DNA of 64,000 nucleotides. Origin: Candidatus Aenigmatarchaeota archaeon. Lineage in GTDB: Archaea > Aenigmatarchaeota > Aenigmatarchaeia > CG10238-14. Below are positions 43,781 to 51,099 of this stretch, piece by piece; the first letter of the stretch is position 1; each line of letters begins with the position of its first letter. Where the stretch lies: the NCBI GenBank assembly GCA_018304545.1, contig JAGVVZ010000006.1:1-64000 (forward strand), given 5' to 3'. The notes under the pieces were generated by a model. That model was given only the letters and a program-made list of their open reading frames with translations, ran no database searches and was not told where the DNA came from. The position numbers and the translations under genes are program-made.

Positions 43781-44203
43781 ATGAAAATAACAATTTGTGC
43801 AAGTCTGAAATTTATCAAAGAAATAAACGAGATCAAATCTGTTTTAGAAAAAAGAGGGCACATAATACTGGTTCCTTTGTCAGCAGAGATAAACCAAGAT
43901 AAAAAATATTGGAACCAACTAAAATCTGAAGACATTAAAAAGTTTGCTGATATGAAAGGTGAAAGGATGCGCGGACACTTTGACAAAATAAAATCCTCGG
44001 ATGCAATTCTGGTCTTGAACTATGACAAGAACGGAAAAAGGAATTATATCGGACCCAACACTTTCATAGAGATAGGTATAGCTTTTGAACATGATAAAAA
44101 AATATTCATTCTGAATGAGCTGTTGGAAAATGACCCAAATCATGAAGAACTGGTTTCGATGTCACCTGTTTGTTTGAATGGAAACTTAAATTATATAAAA
44201 TGA
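43781..44203 (+). CDS. Nucleoside 2-deoxyribosyltransferase-like protein, 140 aa
   Basis: The Rossmann-like order resembles the nucleoside deoxyribosyltransferase/DUF4406 group: KITICASLKFIKEI at the N-terminus, SSDAILVLNYDKNG and NTFIEIGIAFEHDKKIFILNE. The Glu in FIEIG is at the position of the family nucleophile. Members cleave or transfer bases in nucleotide salvage or sanitation. It lies directly upstream of tRNA-Arg, in host chromosome outside the integrated element. Confidence 0.7.
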   Translation: MKITICASLKFIKEINEIKSVLEKRGHIILVPLSAEINQDKKYWNQLKSEDIKKFADMKGERMRGHFDKIKSSDAILVLNYDKNGKRNYIGPNTFIEIGIAFEHDKKIFILNELLENDPNHEELVSMSPVCLNGNLNYIK

Positions 44204-44262
44204 ATTAATTAATTTGCACGATCAATTCTTAATATATGCCCTGGTAGCTCAGTTTGGATAGA

Positions 44263-44278
44263 AGCTTATAGCTATTAG
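44263..44278 (+). other. Noncanonical tRNA intron in the D arm (16 nt)
   Basis: AGCTTATAGCTATTAG fits a perfect bulge-helix-bulge. The outer helix TTG/CAG is followed by the 4-bp central helix GATA/TATT (one G-U), the 3-nt bulges GA^A and AG^G cut after the second base, and the inner helix GCT/AGC with a 3-nt loop. It lies between tRNA positions 23 and 24. Confidence 0.8.
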
Positions 44279-44292
44279 GCAGCGCTCTCCTA

Positions 44293-44304
44293 TCTAAGGA
44301 AGAA
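44293..44304 (+). other. Canonical-position tRNA intron (37/38, 12 nt)
   Basis: TCTAAGGAAGAA lies after anticodon position A37. The central helix CTCC/GAAG has one C-A mismatch and the inner helix is minimal, so it is a relaxed splicing motif. The boundary could slide by one base. Confidence 0.65.
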
Positions 44305-44329
44305 AGGCGAAGGTCTGGGGTTCAAATCC

Positions 44330-44341
44330 CCTCCAGGGCAT
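44330..44341 (+). repeat. attL core: 12-bp tRNA 3'-end sequence
   Basis: CCTCCAGGGCAT, the end of tRNA-Arg plus one base, is repeated exactly at 51959-51970. It marks the left boundary of the integrated element. Confidence 0.88.
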
Positions 44342-44349
44342 CCTCAAAA

Positions 44350-44362
44350 TGTAAAATCCCCA
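44350..44362 (+). repeat. 13-bp inverted repeat, left copy
   Basis: TGTAAAATCCCCA is the exact reverse complement of 51933-51945 near the right end. A further ATCCCCA/TGGGGAT pair spans 44356-44391 and can form a hairpin. These are probably integrase arm-binding sites. Confidence 0.6.
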
Positions 44363-44399
44363 TCTGGCATATTTAGGCTGGAAGTGGGGATAGAACATC

Positions 44400-45587
44400 A
44401 TGGACATACATAATTTTGATAAAAGTTTAGAGAATATATCTAAGAGACTTGAAGGGTTAAGAGAACAAGATAGAAATGATATTTTTCAGTTCAAGAGACA
44501 GTTAGTAGTTGATAACATCAGTTCTGGCAGAATAATGAAATGTCTGTATACGCTCAAAAGACTTTCTGAGATGAATGATAAACCTTTTAGAGACTGCAAC
44601 AGAGATGATATTGTAAACCTAGTTGAAAAGATACAGCAACAGAGCTATACCGACTGGACTAAGACCGATTTCAAAAAGATATTGAAGAAGTTCCATAAAT
44701 GGTTAAGACAAACGGAAGAATTTCCACCTGAAGTAAAGTGGATAAAAACAAATGTCAGAAATCACAAAAAACTTCCTAACGAACTATTAACAAAGGAAGA
44801 AGTAGAAAGGTTAGCCAATACTACAGATAACTCTAGAGATAAGGCATTTATTTTAACGCTGTATGATAGCGGATGCAGGATAGGAGAATTCCTCCCTCTG
44901 AGAATAAAAGATATCATTTTTGATGAATATGGTTGTGTGATTTTAGTAAGTGGGAAGACAGGCGAAAGGAGAGTTAGGATATTAGATTATAGTAAGGAAT
45001 TACTGATGTGGCTTGAAGACCACCCCTCTAAAGAGAATCCAGAAGCATTTGTGTGGTGTCAATTTAATAAGAACAACGAATTAGTAAAATATTCGCATAT
45101 ATGCAGAATATTAAATGTAGCAAAGCAAAAAACAGGAATAACTAAGAAAGTTAATCCGCATGCTTTTCGACATGCTAGAGCTTCCAATTATGCTACTCAG
45201 ATACCAGAACAGACTATCAAGAAGCACTTTGGGTGGACCAATTCCAGTAAGATGTTGGATATATACATAAGTGTAGACGATAAGCAGGTTGATGATGCTT
45301 TACTAAAAAATATAAAAGGACTTAAACCAAAGGATGGTGAAATAAAGAAAATAGAAACAAAAATATGTCAAAAGTGCAATGAAACAAATTCCATATTGAC
45401 TCAGTTATGTGTGAAGTGTGGGAATCCATTCAATATAAACATATTAAAAGAAGACGAACATAGAAATGAGTTTGACAAATTCTTGAAAGATTTCTTAGTT
45501 GAGTTGGCAAAAAAGGACTCTACCGTGAAAAAGGTATTTAGACAAATGGTTAAGGAAAGAAAGTTAGAATATTTGTTTCAAAATTAA
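44400..45587 (+). CDS. Tyrosine recombinase (integrase) with C-terminal zinc ribbon
   Basis: 395 residues. An N-terminal SAM-like core-binding domain (RQLVVDNISSGRIMKCLYTLKRL) precedes the catalytic domain. Its residues are Arg in SGCRIGEFLPLR (about 160), Lys in SGKTGERRVRI, HAFRHARASNY (HxxR, about 254-257), His in KKHFGWTN and Tyr in SSKMLDIYISVDD (about 292). A Cys4 ribbon (CQKCNET...CVKCGNPF) follows, as in several archaeal integrases. It starts 60 bp after the tRNA, inside the element, and catalyses excision and integration at the tRNA 3' end. Confidence 0.95.
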   Translation: MDIHNFDKSLENISKRLEGLREQDRNDIFQFKRQLVVDNISSGRIMKCLYTLKRLSEMNDKPFRDCNRDDIVNLVEKIQQQSYTDWTKTDFKKILKKFHKWLRQTEEFPPEVKWIKTNVRNHKKLPNELLTKEEVERLANTTDNSRDKAFILTLYDSGCRIGEFLPLRIKDIIFDEYGCVILVSGKTGERRVRILDYSKELLMWLEDHPSKENPEAFVWCQFNKNNELVKYSHICRILNVAKQKTGITKKVNPHAFRHARASNYATQIPEQTIKKHFGWTNSSKMLDIYISVDDKQVDDALLKNIKGLKPKDGEIKKIETKICQKCNETNSILTQLCVKCGNPFNINILKEDEHRNEFDKFLKDFLVELAKKDSTVKKVFRQMVKERKLEYLFQN

Positions 45588-46429
45588 GTACTGTGGTGCC
45601 GAGTTTCCTCTCTGTTCTGCACTTTCTTTTGAATAAAACTCCTGACAACTAATTCAACAGGAATTCCTATAACTACGCCTATGAGCGCACCCATGAATGC
45701 CCAAAAAAATGGTGTGAGAATCTCAGTTTCAGAAGATTTTGAATACCAAACTTGCTTATAATCGTATGAACTTGTTAATATTACCCATTTATTATATGGT
45801 CTGTCTACTCTTGCTCCATCAGGAATTCTTTCAATAACAGAGTCTTCTGTGGGCAAAACTAATACTCTAAATATGGAACCTTCTGGCGGGCACTGTGGAA
45901 TTCCTGGTTGACAAACAGTTCCGAACCAAGCAATATAATTTTTGCCTTGTTTTATAACAAAATTTGGAAGTTTATAGCTTACACTTACCATATAGTTTTC
46001 ATAATTGCTGGAATTCTGAATGGGAAAGGTAATTTCATATTCGTCCGGAGTGTTTGGCATGCTGGTTTTATTTACAAAAATTTGAAGAGGAGACTCATCA
46101 CATATTATTGTCACATAAAAATACCCGTAACCAGATGAGTAGCCTTTACAAATTGTTACATTAAAGTTTTTTACAGGTTGATGCCACGTACCTTCAAAAG
46201 GATAAAACTTGAAAGTGAAATTGTTAGTATATTGCGAAATATTTGGAGAGACATATAAATTCATTCCAATACTACTATATAAGTCATTATTATTAATCTC
46301 ATCAACTTCATACATTGACGTAATACTTCCAAACGGGTACCAACTCCAAATACGGGAACTGTAGGCAACATTTGAACTAAAAATAAGTGCAGACAAAATT
46401 ACTAGGAAGACATTAATCAACTTCATCAT
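45584..46429 (-). CDS. Secreted/membrane-anchored protein of the element, 281 aa
   Basis: Unrecognised. A signal peptide (NVFLVILSALIFSSNVAYSS) precedes a beta-rich ectodomain with several NxS/T sites and one Cys pair region (VCQPGIPQCPPEG). One C-terminal transmembrane helix (FFWAFMGALIGVVIGIPVELVV) is followed by a basic cytosolic tail. It overlaps the wHTH gene upstream by 4 bases, and its 3' end overlaps the integrase by 4. It may alter the host surface, for example in superinfection exclusion or transfer, but this is inference. Confidence 0.75.
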   Translation of the reverse strand: MMKLINVFLVILSALIFSSNVAYSSRIWSWYPFGSITSMYEVDEINNNDLYSSIGMNLYVSPNISQYTNNFTFKFYPFEGTWHQPVKNFNVTICKGYSSGYGYFYVTIICDESPLQIFVNKTSMPNTPDEYEITFPIQNSSNYENYMVSVSYKLPNFVIKQGKNYIAWFGTVCQPGIPQCPPEGSIFRVLVLPTEDSVIERIPDGARVDRPYNKWVILTSSYDYKQVWYSKSSETEILTPFFWAFMGALIGVVIGIPVELVVRSFIQKKVQNREETRHHST

Positions 46430-46644
46430 TTTCCCATATTTTTCTTATAATTTTTGTTAATCCACCACTGGTTTTGTCTTCCTACCTTTCTGTACATCAC
46501 TTTACCTTCTGCATACATTCTCATCAGATGCACTTGGGCTGTGTGCCATGTTATCTCTAGAGCTTTGGCCATATCTTCTGTGGTAGTTGGCCATTGTTGT
46601 TTGGATAGAAATTCTAATATTTTCTTGTCCGTATCGTTTGACAT
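46426..46644 (-). CDS. Winged-helix transcription regulator, 72 aa
   Basis: A compact wHTH: KKILEFLSKQQWPTTTEDMAKALEITWHTAQVHLMRMYAEGKVMYRKVG (shortened in reading) shows helix, recognition helix WHTAQVHLMRM and a wing. It is a typical small archaeal plasmid or virus regulator. It is coupled to the surface-protein gene by a 4-base overlap and diverges from the Mrr-like gene with 56 bp between starts, so it likely controls both. Confidence 0.82.
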   Translation of the reverse strand: MSNDTDKKILEFLSKQQWPTTTEDMAKALEITWHTAQVHLMRMYAEGKVMYRKVGRQNQWWINKNYKKNMGK

Positions 46645-46700
46645 ACTGTTATAATATATAGTGAGATTAAACTTAAATGTTTCTATCCAAATATCATATT

Positions 46701-48044
46701 ATGAGAAGTTTTGTTTTTACAATACTCATTATATTTCTATTTTTGATGAATTTTGTTTCTGGATATATATATGATGATTTTTCTGTAAATATTTTAGATA
46801 CAAAAAAATGGCAAGAAATTCCTGGTAGTGATTTAAATAATCTATTTGTCGATGAACATTTTGTTGATTATTCAAAAAATGTTTATCACACGGCACAGTT
46901 AAATCCTGCTGACAGAGGAGTTACTATACAAATTACAAATCATACTTTTGTTTCTGGGGAAGTTTTAGAGTATGACATTAATTATCTAAGTGGGTCTGGT
47001 AACAGAATTAGTGTAATTGATTTAGATAGTAAAACAAAACATATTGGTGTTATTGGCTATTGGAATAAAATAGAACCCGGGGGTAATGACTTTGGTTTAT
47101 ACCATGTTATTGTTGAATTTGGCAACAATGAAGCAAATATAACCATAACAAAACCCGATGATAGTATCTCGAAAATGAGATTTGGTTCTATCGGAAATGC
47201 TCACTCTATTGGAATTGGGACTAGAACAGGACATGATGGTGTAGTTAGTATAAATTATGACAATTTCAAAATTTACGAACATGATAATTTTGCGCATCCT
47301 CTAGATATTACTTCAAAAGAAATTACAGCTCAAACCATAAAAAACACAGGGTCGAATACTATAGAAAATAAAAAATCAGATGGTATAACTGACTTTCTAT
47401 CTGGTTTAGTAATTATTTTATTATTCATATTTTTGTATAAGTCAATCACCAAAAAAATAAAATATGAGAAAGAAAAGAAAATTTTAGAAGAGGAGAAGAG
47501 AGAAAGAAAAATATTTGAGGAAGAACAAAAGAAAATACAGGAACAAGTGGAAGGAGAGAGAAAGATTGAAGAAGAACAGAAAAAGATGGGTCTAATTAAA
47601 TATATAGACAATATGGGTAATGAAAAATGGGATACAGAGAAACAAATAAAAAAATGGAAAGAGATTGATATAGGATTAAGTAATAATTTTGCTCATTTAA
47701 GTCCATATCAGTTCGAAGAATTTGTTTCTGAGCTATTTCAAAAAATGGGATATAAAACAAAAGTAACAAAAAAATCTGGTGATTTTGGTGCTGATGTAAT
47801 TGCCGAAAAAGAAAATGAAAGGATAGTAATACAAGTTAAAAAATACGCGAAAGGTAATAATGTAAATCCAGAAGAAATTCAAAGAACTCTTGGTGCAATG
47901 TGGAAATTCAAGGCGGATAAGGCTATATTCGTTACTACTTCTGATTTTACAGTTAGAGCTAAAGAAGTTCAAAAAGAAGCACCTATAGAATTATGGAATA
48001 ATAAGATACTACAGGAAATGGTGAGAAAATATTTTATACAATAA
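46701..48044 (+). CDS. Membrane-anchored Mrr-type restriction endonuclease with ectodomain
   Basis: 447 residues from MRSFVFTILIIF (46701; the track start at 46677 lies in the promoter). A signal peptide is followed by a concanavalin/LamG-like ectodomain (YDDFSVNILDTKKW, YWNKIEPGGNDFGLYHVIVEF) to about residue 205. Then come one transmembrane helix (FLSGLVIILLFIFLYKSI), a charged coiled coil of about 60 residues and a cytosolic Mrr catalytic domain. PYQFEEFVSELFQKMGY, GDFGADVIAE and IVIQVKKYAKG give the D-x(n)-QxK nuclease motif. This looks like a sensor-to-nuclease protein, plausible for antiviral defence. Confidence 0.85.
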   Translation: MRSFVFTILIIFLFLMNFVSGYIYDDFSVNILDTKKWQEIPGSDLNNLFVDEHFVDYSKNVYHTAQLNPADRGVTIQITNHTFVSGEVLEYDINYLSGSGNRISVIDLDSKTKHIGVIGYWNKIEPGGNDFGLYHVIVEFGNNEANITITKPDDSISKMRFGSIGNAHSIGIGTRTGHDGVVSINYDNFKIYEHDNFAHPLDITSKEITAQTIKNTGSNTIENKKSDGITDFLSGLVIILLFIFLYKSITKKIKYEKEKKILEEEKRERKIFEEEQKKIQEQVEGERKIEEEQKKMGLIKYIDNMGNEKWDTEKQIKKWKEIDIGLSNNFAHLSPYQFEEFVSELFQKMGYKTKVTKKSGDFGADVIAEKENERIVIQVKKYAKGNNVNPEEIQRTLGAMWKFKADKAIFVTTSDFTVRAKEVQKEAPIELWNNKILQEMVRKYFIQ

Positions 48045-48354
48045 CTAAGATTATTTATAAGTAGGTACCATTTAACATATACCAACAAAAAAGAATTCTT
48101 TTCATTACTAGTTTTGTGACACTGTGTCTATATATTTTTTAACTAAAACAAAGAATATCAGAAAGCCGAATATTATACTTATAGATGTCTATACTACCTG
48201 TTTTTTGTAAGTTCAATATTTTAATTATTTCTTATTGAATTACATCTAATATTGAATAACCGTTCATTGTTAGAACCGTGTTTTTGCTTTTTTAATATAG
48301 AGATTGTATATCATCTTTTGTTTTACACAATTTGTTGTTTTTACCTTCTATAGA
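48045..48354. other. Element intergenic region with inverted repeats
   Basis: There is no ORF of note between the Mrr-like gene and the convergent regulator. TTCAATATT (48212-48220) and AATATTGAA (48248-48256) form a 9-bp inverted repeat, with a third related half TATTGAA (48233-48239) between them. It could be a regulator site or a replication origin for the excised element; nothing else is visible. Confidence 0.4.
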
Positions 48355-48813
48355 CTAGCAAAAAGGTTTTTTAGATTTTTGTTCCATAGTAATTCTTGTC
48401 CCGTCCATGGGATAAGTAACTAGAGCTTGCATAGGATTTTCTTTTAAATTTTCTTCAAATTGTCGATTAGGTATATGGGTAACAGAGCCTGTGACAGCAA
48501 AGTTTTGAGTGTTGAAAAATGGTGCATCAAAGGTTGTCAGTACTCTACTATTTGCTATCTCAGGTTTTTTTAAATTGAGCCCTTCCAAGTATTTTGAACC
48601 TTTGGGGGATATGAAATATTTGTTACCTACTTCATCAATAAAACCAAGTTCCACATATCTATAAATAGTGTTGGGGGACAAGTGGGTTTCTTTTTTTATT
48701 TCTTCTAAATTCTTACCTTGATGGTGCTCTACTAAAAATTCTAAAACTCTTATAAGCTTTTCATCTTTTATGACTGAACAAAAATGTTCAGTTTCCTCAT
48801 TTTCAAAGACCAT
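48355..48813 (-). CDS. HTH transcriptional regulator of the element, 152 aa
   Basis: The N-terminal winged helix (LIRVLEFLVEHHQGKNLEEIKKETHLSPNTIYRYVELGFI, read in parts) has a clear recognition helix SPNTIYRYVELG and wing YFISPKGSKYLEG. The C-terminal about 75 residues are unrecognised and end in a Lys/Cys tail (KSKKPFC). Its start codon is only 12 bp from that of the divergent small RHH-like gene, so one binding event could control both units. Confidence 0.82.
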   Translation of the reverse strand: MVFENEETEHFCSVIKDEKLIRVLEFLVEHHQGKNLEEIKKETHLSPNTIYRYVELGFIDEVGNKYFISPKGSKYLEGLNLKKPEIANSRVLTTFDAPFFNTQNFAVTGSVTHIPNRQFEENLKENPMQALVTYPMDGTRITMEQKSKKPFC

Positions 48814-48825
48814 ATATAAAGTATT

Positions 48826-48969
48826 ATGAAAAAGAAATTTATCTTTGCTGCAATACCGGTCTTAGATTACGAGAAACTAGAAAGAATAGTTAATTCTGGG
48901 AAATATCGAACTAAAGTTGATTTTCTTTGCACCAAAATTCGTGAAGAAAAGGTGAATTCGGATGAATAG
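48826..48969 (+). CDS. Small RHH-like protein, 47 aa
   Basis: Too short for the ORF track: MKKKFIFAAIPVLDYEKLERIVNSGKYRTKVDFL... ending REEKVNSDE. The layout of a basic beta segment, a helix, then GKYRTKVDFLCTKIREE resembles the ribbon-helix-helix pattern in which new subjects join through SGKYxTxxDFxxxxIRE. It overlaps the next short ORF (48962) and heads the helicase operon, typical for a copy-control or regulator gene. Confidence 0.6.
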   Translation: MKKKFIFAAIPVLDYEKLERIVNSGKYRTKVDFLCTKIREEKVNSDE

Positions 48970-49060
48970 TTCGAAGGTTTTCCAACTACTTAAGCAATGG
49001 TTTTTAGAAAGAGAGCCATCATCCAATCCGGCTCAAGGTGTCAGTGATGAAAAGAATTGA
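48962..49060 (+). CDS. Overlapping 32-codon ORF
   Basis: ATG inside the previous gene's last codons (GATGAATAG) reads MNSSKVFQLLKQWFLEREPSSN... and ends in TGA at 49060, overlapping the next ORF. An amphipathic helix followed by a polar tail is visible. The overlap chain 48826-48962-49047-49303 suggests that it is translated; no function is evident. Confidence 0.4.
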   Translation: MNSSKVFQLLKQWFLEREPSSNPAQGVSDEKN

Positions 49061-49310
49061 TTTCGAAGCCCAAATAGACCACTTTAATGATTTTTATTAT
49101 AGACAGTTATTCGAGAGATTTGCAGCATCTGTCCATAATTCTCCATATAAACTCAAGACATGTCCGTTTAATTTCGTCTACTCCTTTTTCAGTTACTCTA
49201 AAATAGACAAGAGAACTGCCAGAGAGATTGTGAAACATTGGACAGCCAACGACTGGTGTCAAAGGGCAAAATATCACGGATTAAAATTAAAAGGTGAGTT
49301 GAGTGGATGA
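49047..49310 (+). CDS. Small hypothetical protein upstream of helicase, 87 aa
   Basis: ATG 49047 (MKRIDFEAQIDHF) is preferred over GTG 49038, because AAGGTG stands just upstream. The protein is aromatic-rich (NDFYYRQLFERFAASVH), with a C-terminal helix-turn-helix-like stretch (KIDKRTAREIVKHWTANDW), so it may bind DNA. The stop overlaps the helicase start (GTGGATGA). Confidence 0.6.
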   Translation: MKRIDFEAQIDHFNDFYYRQLFERFAASVHNSPYKLKTCPFNFVYSFFSYSKIDKRTAREIVKHWTANDWCQRAKYHGLKLKGELSG

Positions 49311-50913
49311 AATAAAAGATGATAATAGCGGGAAATATTTTTCTCAAGATAAGCCATCAGGAAGTTTCGTTCCAGAATCTCTTGCCCAAGACATAATGTT
49401 AACAACTAAATTTCTAACTTTCGTGGATTCAAAAGAAATTTTTTGGTTTGATAGAACAGAGGGTATATGGGAACTAAACGGTGAGGTTCTAATCAGACAG
49501 ACGGGAACAGAACTGTTGGGTAAAAAAACAAAACAAAATTATCTAAATGAAACTATTGACTACATAAAAAGCAAAACCTATACTGATAGGAAAATTTTTG
49601 ATAACCAAAACCTTAATTTGATGCCTTTGAAAAATGGAGTTTTGAATCTCGAAACTATGAAGTTGATGCCTTATTCTCCAGATTTTTATTTTACTTCAAA
49701 ATTAAATGTTAAGTATGACCCTAATGTAAACTGTCCAACAGTAACGAAATTCCTTGAAGAAGTTGTTAGTAGCGACGATATTATTCTCTTGTTTGAATTA
49801 GCAGGTTACTGTCTCTATCGAAAATATCCAATTCAAAAAGCTTTCATGTTAGTTGGAGATGGTGCAAATGGCAAATCAACTTTCTTAAATTTAATCATAT
49901 CTCTCTTAGGCCCAGAGAATGTTTGCGCTGTTTCCCTTCAAGATTTAGAGCGTAACAGGTTTGCGAGTGCTAGTCTATATAGAAAACTGGCGAACATTTA
50001 TGCTGACTTGCCAAATGTTGCACTAAAGAATCCCGGTATATTTAAAATGTTGACTGGCGGAGATGTGATGCACGGCGAGAAGAAATTCAAAGATTCATTC
50101 TTTTTTTCGAATCATGCAAAGCTAATTTTTTCAGCTAATAAAGTACCTTTCGTGCAAGATGAAAGCTCAGCGTTTTACCGCCGTTGGATAATTATAAATT
50201 TCCCTAACAAATTCGAAGGGGACAAAGCCAATCCTTTGCTGCTAAAAATACTCACTACTGAAGAAGAATTGAGCGGTTTTCTGAATTTAGCACTACTAGG
50301 ATTAAAAAGAATTTTAGAGAGTGGTTGTTTCTCATATACAAAATCAACAGAAGAGATTAGGGAAGCATACATAAGAGCAAGTGACCCTATTGGCGCATTC
50401 ATTATTGATTGTATAATATCATCTCCAGAGGATTGTGTTTCAAAAGATGAGCTTTATAATGCCTATTGCCTATACTGCAAAAATAAAAAGCTTCTGACTT
50501 TGGATAAGAACGTGTTTTTCAAGAACATTAGAAAGTATGTGCAAATAGACGATTATAAACCAACTATAGACGGCAGGAGAGTTATGGCATGGAAGGGGAT
50601 AAGACTTGTTGCCCCTGTCAATGATGTCAGGGGTAATTCTAATTTAAATTCCATACAAGATTCTGATGAAATTAAAATAATAGAAAAATCCGACAGCCTT
50701 GACAACCCAGACACAAGGATTGATGGTATATCAATAAAAGAGCAACATTCTGAATCTAAAAATGGGTGGAAGAAAATATATTCATATTTTGGGTTGTGTG
50801 AATGGGGTCAACATGAGACTATAGTGGAGTATAAGATAAAGGACGATATAGACCTTAAGTGGAAAACATCTTGTAAAGGTTGTTTTGACAAGGAAATGAA
50901 ATCCTTTCTATAA
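49303..50913 (+). CDS. D5/P4-type SF3 helicase (replication protein of the element)
   Basis: 536 residues, starting at GTG. Residues about 60-150 match the D5 N-terminal region (NLMPLKNGVLNLETMKLMPYSPDFYFTSKLNV, partly quoted). The SF3 ATPase has Walker A VGDGANGKSTF (about 186-196), Walker B-like NIYADLPN, motif C LIFSANKVPF and the arginine-finger region SSAFYRRWIIINFP. A C-terminal winged-helix part (SKDELYNAYCLYCKNKKLL) and a short Cys pair near the end (CKGCFDKE) follow. No primase domain is fused, unlike many P4-type proteins. Confidence 0.9.
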   Translation: MDEIKDDNSGKYFSQDKPSGSFVPESLAQDIMLTTKFLTFVDSKEIFWFDRTEGIWELNGEVLIRQTGTELLGKKTKQNYLNETIDYIKSKTYTDRKIFDNQNLNLMPLKNGVLNLETMKLMPYSPDFYFTSKLNVKYDPNVNCPTVTKFLEEVVSSDDIILLFELAGYCLYRKYPIQKAFMLVGDGANGKSTFLNLIISLLGPENVCAVSLQDLERNRFASASLYRKLANIYADLPNVALKNPGIFKMLTGGDVMHGEKKFKDSFFFSNHAKLIFSANKVPFVQDESSAFYRRWIIINFPNKFEGDKANPLLLKILTTEEELSGFLNLALLGLKRILESGCFSYTKSTEEIREAYIRASDPIGAFIIDCIISSPEDCVSKDELYNAYCLYCKNKKLLTLDKNVFFKNIRKYVQIDDYKPTIDGRRVMAWKGIRLVAPVNDVRGNSNLNSIQDSDEIKIIEKSDSLDNPDTRIDGISIKEQHSESKNGWKKIYSYFGLCEWGQHETIVEYKIKDDIDLKWKTSCKGCFDKEMKSFL

Positions 50914-50919
50914 TTATAT

Positions 50920-51099
50920 CTATCCCAATTTACCTTCCTTAATTTCTTTTATAGTTTTTTTCCTAATCTCTTCTTCATTTTCTTCAATATTCTTATCTGG
51001 TATAGCTGGTATAATTTCTAAGCTTTTTAGGAATTCTGACCTTAATTTACCATATATTACTGGGTCAAATTCTTCTTTCTTCTCCAACATCCATTTCAC
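50920..51099 (-). CDS. Small protein coupled to the Ntn hydrolase, 59 aa
   Basis: Missing from the ORF track. GTG at 51099 overlaps the Ntn-hydrolase stop (GTGA); an ATG lies three codons on (51090). It reads KWMLEKKEEFDPVIYGKLRS..., then IIPAIPDKNIEENEEEIRKK, ending KEGKLG. It is highly charged and helical, possibly a partner, inhibitor or substrate of the hydrolase. The exact start overlap argues for translation. Confidence 0.6.
   Translation of the reverse strand: MKWMLEKKEEFDPVIYGKLRSEFLKSLEIIPAIPDKNIEENEEEIRKKTIKEIKEGKLG

Larger units (their letters stand above)
44238..44340 (+). tRNA. tRNA-Arg(CCT) with two introns
   Basis: The exons are 44238-44262, 44279-44292 and 44305-44340, giving a 75-nt tRNA. 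The acceptor GCCCTGG/CCAGGGC has discriminator A. The D stem is GCTC/GAGC after removal of intron 1. The anticodon stem GCGCT/GGCGA (one G-A mismatch, one U-G) closes the loop CTCCTAA, anticodon CCT. The variable loop is AGGTC and the T arm TGGGG-TTCAAAT-CCCCT. Without removing the 16-nt D-arm insertion no normal D stem forms. The 3' end serves as an integration target. Confidence 0.88.

Noticed and set aside
43781-44203. Cargo of the integrated element
   Set aside because: It lies left of the tRNA, outside the att repeats.
44238-44340. tRNA with anticodon CTA (amber/pyrrolysine)
   Set aside because: TATCTAA could be read as an anticodon loop, but the stem does not pair; the two-intron CCT model gives normal arms.
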